DNA of 64,000 nucleotides, taken from positions 1,302,001 to 1,366,000 of the forward strand of contig JAWLAG010000001.1 in NCBI GenBank assembly GCA_041395505.1, written 5' to 3'. This stretch comes from Steroidobacteraceae bacterium. GTDB lineage: Bacteria; Pseudomonadota; Gammaproteobacteria; Steroidobacterales; Steroidobacteraceae. Made by a program: the position numbers and the translations under genes. Positions 28,501 to 35,349 of the stretch are shown here, piece after piece; the stretch's first letter is position 1; every line of letters begins with the position of its first letter. Under the pieces are notes generated by a model. The model saw nothing but the letters and a program-made list of their open reading frames with translations. It searched no databases and was not told the DNA's origin.

Positions 28501-30428
28501 CAGCTGATATCGATGCGCTGCGAGGAATTGGCCGTTGCACTCACGTTCTGCGGGATCGACGGCGGCGTGGTATCGCTCGCGGCCGGCGTCGTCACCTGCG
28601 CGGGCGTGGATTGCGCCGACACATTGCCAGCGTTGTCCTCGGCCGCGACGGTATAGCTGTAGGTGACATTGCCGCTTACGCTGCTGTCGGCATAGGACGT
28701 GCCGGTGACGCTCGTGATCTGCACGCCGTCGCGGAAGACGCGATAACCGGCAAGCCCTGAGCCACCGGCATTGTCGGTTGAGGCATTCCAGCTGAGATCA
28801 ACCAGCCCGGCGTTCGGCGCGCTCGCCGTCAATCCCGTCGGCACGGACGGCGCCGTGTTGTCGGCAGCGGCTGGCGTCGTGACATTGACCGCGCTCGAAG
28901 GGGCCGACTCGTTGTTGGCGCCGTCCACCGCCGTCACCGTATACGCGTAGGTCGTTGAGGCCTGCGCCGTGTTGTCTGTATAGGCGGTGGTACCTGCGGG
29001 TACGTTGGCCAACTGGCTGCCGCCGCGATAAATGCGATATTGCGCAAGGCCGGACCCACCCGTATCCGTCGAGGCATTCCAGGTGAGTGATACGGACGTC
29101 GAGCTCGTCGCGTTGCCGGCGAGGCCCGTTGGAACACTGGGCGCTGTTGTATCGGCACTGGTCGTGCCAGTAACGGCCGCAGACTGCGGTGACGCGTTCC
29201 CCGCATTGTCGAAGGCCGCAATGCGATAGCTGTAGCTGCTGTTGATGGCAAGGCCGGTGTCGTCATAGCTCGTTTGCCCGGAACCGACTTCATTGATCTG
29301 GATGCCATCGCGGTAGATGCGATAGCCCGCAAGACCCGACCCGCCGGTGTCGATCACGCTGCTCCAGCTGAGTCGTATCGCAGACGTGCTGAGCGTCTGG
29401 GTGCTGAGTCCGCCGGGCGTCGGCGGCGCCGTGGTATCGCCTGGTGTGGTGGCGCTTGCGGCTGAAGAGGGTGAGGACGCGTTGCCGTCGTTGTCGAAGG
29501 CGATGACGCTATAGCTGTAGGTCGTGTTGGGCGTGAGTCCACCATCGGAATAATTGGTCGTGCTCGCGCCGACGCTCGCAACCTGTGTGCCGTTGCGCAA
29601 GACGCGATAGCCGCCAAGGCCCGATCCGCCAGTGTCGGTCGAGGCCGACCAGCTGATATCGATGCGCTGCGAGGAATTGGCCGTTGCACTCACGTTCTGC
29701 GGGATCGACGGCGGCGTGGTATCGCTCGCGGCCGGCGTCGTCACCTGCGCGGGCGTGGATTGCGCCGACACATTGCCAGCGTTGTCCTCGGCCGCGACGG
29801 TATAGCTGTAGGTGACATTGCCGCTTACGCTGCTGTCGGCATAGGACGTGCCGGTGACGCTCGTGATCTGCACGCCGTCGCGGAAGACGCGATAACCGGC
29901 CATGCCCGATCCACCCGCATTGTCCGTCGAAGCCGACCAACTCAGATTGACCAATCCCGCGCTTGGCGCATTTGCACCGAGTCCCGACGGCACTGAGGGC
30001 GGCGTTGTATCGCTCGTGTTCGGTGGATCGGTGCGCACGGCCGCAGTCGTCGTACTCGGCGCCGATTCGTTGGCAGGTGTGGCCGCGTCGAATGCTGTAA
30101 CGGTGTAGGTGTAGTCCGTATTCGGCGCGAGACCATCATCGTCGTAGCTCAGCACCGATGCGGCGACACTCGCCATCGCCTGCGCCGAACCATTGCGGTA
30201 GATGCGATATCCGTTGACGCCCGATTCGCTGTCCTGCGATTGCGACCAGGTCAGACGAATTGTCGTCGCAGCGATCTTGGTGGCGGCAACGCTCGCCGGC
30301 ACGGTTGGCGGCGTCGTGTCGACTACGGGCGCAGCAAGGGATTCAACAGCAGGACCGCCCGTACAGGCAGCAAGCACGCACAGTGCACTCACGGCGCACA
30401 CTCGCGTGATCAAAACGGAAATTTTCAT
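25572..30428 (-). CDS. Nine-FnIII, PQQ-type sugar dehydrogenase, diheme cytochrome c lipoprotein
   Basis: This 1618-residue protein starts with a signal peptide and lipobox (SALCVLAAC, Cys22). About 870 residues (roughly 37-906) form nine fibronectin III repeats of 95-102 residues. Next comes a soluble glucose/sorbosone dehydrogenase-type beta-propeller (about 920-1290; GGLLGLVFHPNFPTDPR, EINHNGGFIVFSP, YFGIGDGGGAGDQHG), a fold that binds PQQ and calcium. The C-terminus resembles the SO2930 family of diheme cytochromes, with CLQCH near residue 1438 and CSQCH near 1522. It probably oxidises sugars or polymer ends outside the inner membrane and passes electrons to its own hemes. A shorter paralogue lies directly upstream. 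Substrate and partner are unknown. Confidence 0.85.
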   Translation of the reverse strand: MKISVLITRVCAVSALCVLAACTGGPAVESLAAPVVDTTPPTVPASVAATKIAATTIRLTWSQSQDSESGVNGYRIYRNGSAQAMASVAASVLSYDDDGLAPNTDYTYTVTAFDAATPANESAPSTTTAAVRTDPPNTSDTTPPSVPSGLGANAPSAGLVNLSWSASTDNAGGSGMAGYRVFRDGVQITSVTGTSYADSSVSGNVTYSYTVAAEDNAGNVSAQSTPAQVTTPAASDTTPPSIPQNVSATANSSQRIDISWSASTDTGGSGLGGYRVLRNGTQVASVGASTTNYSDGGLTPNTTYSYSVIAFDNDGNASSPSSAASATTPGDTTAPPTPGGLSTQTLSTSAIRLSWSSVIDTGGSGLAGYRIYRDGIQINEVGSGQTSYDDTGLAINSSYSYRIAAFDNAGNASPQSAAVTGTTSADTTAPSVPTGLAGNATSSTSVSLTWNASTDTGGSGLAQYRIYRGGSQLANVPAGTTAYTDNTAQASTTYAYTVTAVDGANNESAPSSAVNVTTPAAADNTAPSVPTGLTASAPNAGLVDLSWNASTDNAGGSGLAGYRVFRDGVQITSVTGTSYADSSVSGNVTYSYTVAAEDNAGNVSAQSTPAQVTTPAASDTTPPSIPQNVSATANSSQRIDISWSASTDTGGSGLGGYRVLRNGTQVASVGASTTNYSDGGLTPNTTYSYTVIAFDNDGNASSPSSAASATTPGDTTAPGAPTGLSGNATSSTSVSLTWNASTDTGGSGLAQYRIYRGGSQLGNVPAGTTAYTDNTAQASTSYAYTVTAVDGANNESAPSNTANVTTPAPPDTTAPTVPQGLTATAVSSSQINLSWSASTDNAGGSGLAGYRVRRGGVQIAQVGAGTTTYSDTGRSASTQYSYTVRAYDNAGNESADSNTASATTPAAQVSGMSQRPSNTSCVAPQRPGTGGGPLNLSAPRAFPNLTFPNLSGALQAPGDNSRWFVTQLNGEVRSFANNSSVSSTALVLDIKSRVSTQGEGGLLGLVFHPNFPTDPRAFVHYTTTANGPFQSRISEFRTTDGGATLSASSETVLLTIDQPEINHNGGFIVFSPTDGNLYFGIGDGGGAGDQHGSIGNGQNTQTLLGKILRIDISGTNGSVPYRIPAGNPFAGNAACNVNGSGSSNCPEIFAWGFRNPWKGSFDRSTGQLWVGDVGQDTWEEVDRVNVGGNYGWRCREGASSFNSNCGSAQNLLDPIAQYRNAGGSSVTGGYVYRGSAIPGLVGQYVFADFFDGLYRIDNAASPTTTLSNPVNVGVTLVGFAEDQAGELLLVDYFGSLYHLQGSGGGGGNTIPDQLSQTGCVNASNPTQPASGLIPYAPGAPFWSDGAVKRRWIGLPNGQTISTSGSNGDWDFPNGTVLVKDFSLGNQLIETRLFMKHPDGVWAGYVYEWNAAQTEATRVTNGKDISASGQSWHIPSEAECLQCHTGAAGRSLGLETAQQNSNYAYPSSPSPPFTGNTANQLYTLNSIGVLSPAITDPAAQPAYPDPYGSSGTVAERARAYLHTNCSQCHRPGGGTPVSMDLRYQTTIASTNTCNVDPANPLGIAGAKLIAPGNPAASLIYVRMNQRGTNQMPPIATNLVDTQGAALLNQWISSMNASCQ
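28031..28255. repeat. Near-identical FnIII unit, copy A (partner 28895-29119)
   Basis: This 225-base segment, encoding most of FnIII repeat 8, recurs 864 bases away at 28895-29119 (repeat 5) with only a few differences. The offset equals 288 codons, exactly three repeat units, so the frame is kept. Confidence 0.8.
28276..28751. repeat. 476-base direct repeat in FnIII array, copy 1
   Basis: This block covers parts of FnIII repeats 6 and 7. It matches 29425-29900 (repeats 2 and 3) at an offset of 1149 bases. By eye I count about five mismatches, all in the first 160 bases; the remaining 300 or so bases look identical. It encodes protein and is not a mobile element. Confidence 0.85.
28895..29119. 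repeat. Near-identical FnIII unit, copy B (partner 28031-28255)
   Basis: This is the second copy of the 225-base unit, encoding most of FnIII repeat 5. The shared protein core includes GGSGLAQYRIYRGGSQL and TVTAVDGANNESAPS. Confidence 0.8.
29425..29900. repeat. 476-base direct repeat in FnIII array, copy 2
   Basis: This is the second copy of the two-domain block (FnIII repeats 2 and 3), an in-frame duplicate of 28276-28751. The high DNA identity points to recent duplication or gene conversion. Confidence 0.85.
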
Positions 30429-30524
30429 TGTTCTTCAGACAGACTGGGCCGGCGAATGCAAGACCCAAATCGTGACACGCCGCACAGATCCAGTGCCAGC
30501 GGAAAATCGCGATTGAACAGATTC

Positions 30525-30544
30525 CTGTCGGTATATGCCGACAG
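30525..30544 (-). terminator. Perfect hairpin after the shorter PQQ-diheme gene
   Basis: CTGTCGG, loop TATATG, CCGACAG forms a perfect 7-bp stem 21 bases past the stop of the 30566-32869 gene. No T-run follows in either direction, so it may be a weak terminator or a 3'-end stabiliser within the 137-base gap between the two paralogues. Confidence 0.3.
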
Positions 30545-30565
30545 TCACGTTGGCAGATTTTACAT

Positions 30566-32869
30566 CTACTGGCAGGTGCTGTTCATGCCCGCGATCCAGT
30601 CGCGCAGCAATTGCGCGCCGCGCGTGTCGACGAGGTTGCTCGCGAGCGGCGGCATCTGATTGGCGCCGCGTCGATTCATCCGCAGGTAGACGATCGAACC
30701 ATCCGGATCGGACGGTTTGATCAAGCGCGCATTGGCGACACCCAGCGTATTTGCAGGGTCCGCGTTGCAGGTATTGGTCTGATCCATGGCCGTGCTGTAG
30801 CGCAGATCCATGGTGGATGGCGCGCCGCCATTTGGCCGATGGCATTGCGAACAATTCGTATGTAGCCAGGCCCGGGCGCGCTCGGCCAATGTCCCCGTGC
30901 TTCCATAGGGATCGGGCAGCGCTGGCAAGGAGGCCGGGTCCTGCGTAAGCGCGGGCGCAAACAAGTCGACGGCCGCCAAGGTATGCAGTTGATTGTCTGT
31001 CCGACCTGTGAACGGCGGCGAAGGCTGCGAGGGGTAGGAAAAATTCGAGTTGAGTTGTGCGGTCTCGAGCCCGAGGCTCCGTCCGGCGGCCTGTGTGTGG
31101 CAAGAAAGGCATTCCGCTTCCGACGGAATATGCCAGACCTGGCCCGCGACCGTGACGTCCTTGCCACCGGTCACGCGCGTCGCCTCCGACTGGGCCGCAT
31201 TCCATTCGTAGGTATAGCCCGCCCAGCTGCCATCGTTGTGGCGCATGAAGAATCGCGTCTCGACCAACTGGTTGCCGATGCTGAAATCCTTCATCAGCAC
31301 CGTGCCATTGGGAAAATCCCAATCGCCACTCGCCGCGGAGACATCGATCCTGCTGTTGTTTGGCAGCGCAATCCAGCGGCGCTTGATCGCATCATCCGAC
31401 CAGAATGGCGCAGCCGGCGCATAGGGGATGAGTCCAGTCGCAGGGGAGCTCGGGTTGCTGGAATCGACGCAACCAGTTTGCGAGAGTTGTGAGGGCAAGC
31501 TGGGGCCACTGCCAATACCGGTTGCAGTGAGTTTGACAACCGAACCGAAGTAGTCCGCGATGTAGATTTCCCCGGCCTGGTCTTCAGCAAACGCAACGAT
31601 CCCGCCGACGCCGATATCCTTGCCGTCGCCCAGGCTGGGATCACCGCCGAATACCTTTGTTACAGTTGGCGTGGCGGTGGCGTCGACAAAGAAAGCGCCC
31701 TTCAGGAAATCAGCAAAGACAAACTTGCCACGCAGCAACGGTATCGCCTGGCCGCGGTAGACGTAGCCACCGATCATTGCCGAGCCGCCCGGGTTCGCGA
31801 ATTGCACGACCGGAGGCAGGAGATTCTGTGCCGTGCCGCAGTCGCTGTTGAATACTCCCGTGCCCTCGAAGCAACGCCAGCCATAGTTGCCGCCAAGAGT
31901 GACTCGGTCAGCTTCCTCCCAACGCTCCTGTCCAACATCGCCAATCCACAGCTGTCCGGTCGATCGGTCGAAACTGCCCCGAAAAGGATTGCGGAATCCC
32001 CAGGCAAAAATCTCCGGGCAATTGCTGGTGCTCGTGCCATTGACGTTGCACGCCGGATTTCCGGCAAATGGATTGCTGGCCGGTATGCGGTACGGCACTG
32101 TGCCCGAGCTGCCGCTGACATCGATGCGCAGGACTTTTCCCATGACGGTCTGGGTTTTCTGGCCATTGCCTATGGGCGGATGGTCATCGCCGTAACCGCC
32201 GCCGTCACCGATGCCGACATACAAGAAACCGTCAGGTCCGAATGCGAGGAAGCCACCGTCGTGGTACACGTTGGTCTTCTCGACCTCGAGGAGCACCGTT
32301 TCGGAATTTGGGTCGAAGGTCTGGCCGCCATCGTTCGTTCTGAACGACGACACGTGGATAACAAAACGGTTGGGTATCGCAACCGTGTAGGTGATGAATA
32401 TCCTGGGGTCAGTCGGGTAATTCGGGTGAAAAGTAAAACCCACTGCGCCGGTATCGCTGCCTGGGCCGAGGTCGGAAACGCGGCTGCGAATGTCCATCAT
32501 CAAGTCTGTCGCGTCCACTGCCGGGTCGTTGGCGAATCGGCGGATAACGCCGCGCAACTCGAGGACGTACCAGAAGTCATTGTCTCCCGGTGCCTGTTTC
32601 AGATCGCTGAGAGTCTGGAACGAGAGATTTGGAAACGCGGGCGCGGACTCGAGCGCAAAACTGCCGGTCGCATCGACAGGGCGATCGCCCGCAATACAAG
32701 TAGTATTGGAAGGGCGCGCGGAGAGACCAGCGGTGGACGTCGGCGGCGGTGGCGGTGAAATGGTTCCAGCCGAGCCACCGCCGCCGCCGCAGCCAGCAAT
32801 GACACACGCAATGCAGGCTAGTAGGGCATGGCGCGGCACATTCGACGCGCCGAAAACGCTTGCTGTCAT
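30566..32869 (-). CDS. PQQ-type sugar dehydrogenase-diheme cytochrome c lipoprotein
   Basis: This is a 767-residue paralogue of the adjacent FnIII protein without the FnIII array. After a signal and lipobox (CIACVIAGC) comes a Gly/Pro/Ser-rich linker, then the same SLSARPSNT..C-type entry, the glucose/sorbosone dehydrogenase propeller (GAVGFTFHPNYPTDPR, YVGIGDGGGYGDDH) and the SO2930-like cytochrome part with two heme motifs, CLSCH and CSQCH. It should be a membrane-anchored periplasmic or surface dehydrogenase feeding electrons through its hemes. ATG at 32869 is used; ATG at 32893 or an internal GTG closer to the lipobox are alternatives. Its start lies 1 base from that of the divergent VanZ-like gene. 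Confidence 0.8.
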   Translation of the reverse strand: MTASVFGASNVPRHALLACIACVIAGCGGGGGSAGTISPPPPPTSTAGLSARPSNTTCIAGDRPVDATGSFALESAPAFPNLSFQTLSDLKQAPGDNDFWYVLELRGVIRRFANDPAVDATDLMMDIRSRVSDLGPGSDTGAVGFTFHPNYPTDPRIFITYTVAIPNRFVIHVSSFRTNDGGQTFDPNSETVLLEVEKTNVYHDGGFLAFGPDGFLYVGIGDGGGYGDDHPPIGNGQKTQTVMGKVLRIDVSGSSGTVPYRIPASNPFAGNPACNVNGTSTSNCPEIFAWGFRNPFRGSFDRSTGQLWIGDVGQERWEEADRVTLGGNYGWRCFEGTGVFNSDCGTAQNLLPPVVQFANPGGSAMIGGYVYRGQAIPLLRGKFVFADFLKGAFFVDATATPTVTKVFGGDPSLGDGKDIGVGGIVAFAEDQAGEIYIADYFGSVVKLTATGIGSGPSLPSQLSQTGCVDSSNPSSPATGLIPYAPAAPFWSDDAIKRRWIALPNNSRIDVSAASGDWDFPNGTVLMKDFSIGNQLVETRFFMRHNDGSWAGYTYEWNAAQSEATRVTGGKDVTVAGQVWHIPSEAECLSCHTQAAGRSLGLETAQLNSNFSYPSQPSPPFTGRTDNQLHTLAAVDLFAPALTQDPASLPALPDPYGSTGTLAERARAWLHTNCSQCHRPNGGAPSTMDLRYSTAMDQTNTCNADPANTLGVANARLIKPSDPDGSIVYLRMNRRGANQMPPLASNLVDTRGAQLLRDWIAGMNSTCQ

Positions 32870-32870
32870 A

Positions 32871-34082
32871 ATGGTGACATCCGTGCGAAACATTCCATCC
32901 CGCTGGGCTGCCCTTGTACTGGCAATTGCGTTGATTGTCTACGGGTCGCTGTATCCATTCACCTTCGACTGGCAGTCGCTGTGGCATCCGGACCGAAGCT
33001 CGTTTCCGTTCAGCTGGTACCTGAAGCGGCCCTTGCCGGCGGACCTTATTGTCAACATTCTTTTCTATGTGCCTTTCGGCGCGGCTCTTGCGTCGTTTCT
33101 GCCGAGACGATGGTCGGTCGGCATCGCCGTCGTCGCGGCAGCTTTCATCGCAGGTATTGCTTCGGCCGCGCTCGAGACACTGCAACATGCGGTCATTGCG
33201 CGGGACCCAAGCCTGACCGACGTGGTTCTCAACATCCTGAGCGCCGTCCTTGGGCTCACGATGGCGCGAGTCTATGGCGACATCAATGTCCGCCGACTGA
33301 AGTGGGTTCGGCACGGACAGTTGCCGATGCTTCCGGCCGCCCTGGTGTTCCTGTGGCTGGCCATTCATTGCGTACCATTCGTACCCGATCTTGGTCTGTA
33401 CAAGCTGGCTGTGCATTGGCAGGAATTTCTGGGCTCGGATCTGTCCGGCGCGCAGGTGGCGTATTTTTTTGCCATGACACTCATTGTTGTCACGGCGATC
33501 CGTGCCAGTGTGAGCCGCGACTATTTCTGGCGCGCGCTCGCCATCGTGGTTGCAGCCGGATTGGGTGCGCGCCTGCTTGTTCGCGGCCAGGTGCTCGAGT
33601 GGAACGAGTGTATTGCCTGGATCCTGGCTCTGCCTGTCGCGGTCACGACGCGTACGATTCCGTGGCGTCAGACGCGACTGCCGATTTTCGTCCTGTCGCT
33701 CCTGGCGGTGGCCTTGTATGGACTGCTGCCCTTTGATCTGGAGACCTTCGCGCGGCCGTTCTATTGGAGTCCGATGTCGGGCTTCCTTGAAAGCGATCAG
33801 GCGAGCGGTTACCGCAGCTTCATGGAAAAACTGCTCGTCTACGGCGGCTTGCTCTGGGTCAGCTCGGCAACGGCCGGTAGCCTGGTTCTCGGTTGCGCGG
33901 CGCTCGTCCTGACTTCGTTGACCGTTGAGTTCTGCCAGCGTTACATGCCAGGGCGTGTAGCGGAAATCACCGACCCGCTGATGGTCCTGTTGCTGGCGTT
34001 GTTCATGTTGTCGTCCGCGTTTCGGGGCCGTGCGGGCGGCGCCGAACGCGCCCGGTCGCAGAATCACCCGTCGCAGATATAG
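32871..34082 (+). CDS. VanZ-like multi-spanning membrane protein
   Basis: The protein has 403 residues from the ATG at 32871 (GTG at 32874 also possible). It begins with a VanZ-like domain (ALIVYGSLYPFTFDW; VNILFYVPFGAALASFLPRR; ALETLQHAVIARDPSLTDVVLN), followed by further helices and a second VanZ-like half (SFMEKLLVYGGLLW; VEFCQRYMPGRVAEITDPLM). The repeated architecture suggests an internal duplication. VanZ proteins are linked to teicoplanin resistance in some bacteria, but the function of this widespread family in Gram-negatives is unclear. It converges on the SDR epimerase gene with a 19-base overlap. Confidence 0.7.
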   Translation: MVTSVRNIPSRWAALVLAIALIVYGSLYPFTFDWQSLWHPDRSSFPFSWYLKRPLPADLIVNILFYVPFGAALASFLPRRWSVGIAVVAAAFIAGIASAALETLQHAVIARDPSLTDVVLNILSAVLGLTMARVYGDINVRRLKWVRHGQLPMLPAALVFLWLAIHCVPFVPDLGLYKLAVHWQEFLGSDLSGAQVAYFFAMTLIVVTAIRASVSRDYFWRALAIVVAAGLGARLLVRGQVLEWNECIAWILALPVAVTTRTIPWRQTRLPIFVLSLLAVALYGLLPFDLETFARPFYWSPMSGFLESDQASGYRSFMEKLLVYGGLLWVSSATAGSLVLGCAALVLTSLTVEFCQRYMPGRVAEITDPLMVLLLALFMLSSAFRGRAGGAERARSQNHPSQI

Positions 34083-34975
34083 CGGGCGATTTCGCGGGCG
34101 ATCTGTGCATTGCTCCGAAGCGGTTTCCAGCCGAGCGCGAGCGAAGCATCGGTGTTGAGAACATGTCGATGACGCAGCATCTGCAATTGCTCGCGTGCCA
34201 GCAGTCGATATCGGCTTGTGACAGCGATCGCAGACACGAGCGGCAGTGGAATGTGCAATCTCGTGACCCGTGATGCGCCGAGTTCAGATGCTATTTCATC
34301 GATCCACTGCAAGATGCTGAGTGGCGTCGGGGCGGCCGCATTGAATATGCCCTGGTGATTGCCGAGTGCAATCAACGCCAACAGATTGGCCGCATCTTCG
34401 ACGTGCACCATGTGCGTCGCATGGCGGCATGGTCCAGGCACGATCGCGATGCCTGCGCGCCGTATGCTATTGACGAATCCGCGAAACAGACCCTCCCGGC
34501 CGCGGCCGCCAATTATGCAAGGCACCATGCACGACCAGCGGGGCAACTGCTGGACCCGTCGCAGCCCGGCCAGTTTGCTGTCGCTATAGACTCCCTGACC
34601 GGCAAGTGCAGCCGTAGGGAGCAAATCCTCGCCGTTCATGGCCTGGTACATCATGCTGGTGCCGACATAAACGAAGTGAGTCCGCGCATCGGCATATCTA
34701 TCGCAGAGGTTTTTCGTTGCGAGAACGTTGTTGCGGTGAAACCAGGCGCTGCGGGTTATCAAGGGTATGTCGCGCCGGATGTACTGCACGGCCGCACAAT
34801 GCACGACGCAATCGACGGCTGGCAATGAGTTGCAGAACGCTATGTCGGCCAGATCCCCACGATGGTCCACGCTGCCTTCGATATCCGTGGTTATCGTCGT
34901 GCCACCGCGAGCAGCGATGGCTGCGACAGTGGCGCCGCCAAGGAATCCGTTTGCGCCGGTAACGAGGCAGCGCAT
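34064..34975 (-). CDS. NAD(P)-dependent sugar epimerase/dehydratase
   Basis: From the ATG at 34975 this extended short-chain dehydrogenase has 303 residues. The N-terminal cofactor motif is TGANGFLGG, and the catalytic Tyr-Lys pair is in GVYSDSKLAG (YxxxK), with a preceding YVGTSMMYQ serine region. It belongs to the epimerase/reductase superfamily that acts on nucleotide- or lipid-linked sugars and sterols. It is the last gene of a tightly packed minus-strand operon with UbiA-like, membrane and SMR-like proteins (2-base gap). It may modify a polyprenyl-linked sugar, as the DprE pair does for arabinose, but that is inference from context. Confidence 0.75.
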   Translation of the reverse strand: MRCLVTGANGFLGGATVAAIAARGGTTITTDIEGSVDHRGDLADIAFCNSLPAVDCVVHCAAVQYIRRDIPLITRSAWFHRNNVLATKNLCDRYADARTHFVYVGTSMMYQAMNGEDLLPTAALAGQGVYSDSKLAGLRRVQQLPRWSCMVPCIIGGRGREGLFRGFVNSIRRAGIAIVPGPCRHATHMVHVEDAANLLALIALGNHQGIFNAAAPTPLSILQWIDEIASELGASRVTRLHIPLPLVSAIAVTSRYRLLAREQLQMLRHRHVLNTDASLALGWKPLRSNAQIAREIARYICDG

Positions 34976-34977
34976 GG

Positions 34978-35349
34978 TCAGCTCTTGTAGAGCAGCGTAA
35001 CGCCAACCAGGATGACGAAGATTCCGGCGATGCGCGTGGCGCCCAACGATTCGCCGAGCAACCACCAGGCGAAAATGGCATTCACGACATACCCGATGGA
35101 GAGCATGGGGTAGGCGACACTGACATCAGTCCGCGAAAGTGCAGCGATCCAGATAGCCACACTGAAGACGTAGCACATGAGGCCGGCCACGATGAATGGC
35201 TGGAACGCGACATGCATGAAGCTTCGGATCGACGAGAGGGCGCTGAAACTGATCGTGCCCAGGCTGTTCGTGCCTGCTTTGAGCAGCAATTGTGCCGCCG
35301 CATTGAGCAGCACGCCCGTGATGATGAGCAGGAAGTTCGTGGGTGTCAT
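34978..35349 (-). CDS. Small EamA/SMR-type membrane protein, ArnE/F-like
   Basis: The 123-residue protein has four membrane helices and the duplicated-drug-transporter half fold. Recognisable features are LLNAAAQLLLKAG near the N-terminus, ALSRTDVSVAYPMLSIGYV in the middle and GIFVILVGVTLLYKS at the end. Half-size EamA proteins such as ArnE/ArnF flip undecaprenyl-linked aminoarabinose. Its start overlaps the stop of the upstream membrane protein by 4 bases (ATGA), and the epimerase follows after 2 bases. A lipid-linked sugar flippase is the best guess; drug export by an SMR pump is less likely in this operon. Confidence 0.7.
   Translation of the reverse strand: MTPTNFLLIITGVLLNAAAQLLLKAGTNSLGTISFSALSSIRSFMHVAFQPFIVAGLMCYVFSVAIWIAALSRTDVSVAYPMLSIGYVVNAIFAWWLLGESLGATRIAGIFVILVGVTLLYKS

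Noticed and set aside
28031..29900. Repeats resembling a repeat array (CRISPR or mobile)
   Set aside because: Units are about 288 bases, in frame and encode fibronectin III domains; there are no short repeats with unique spacers.
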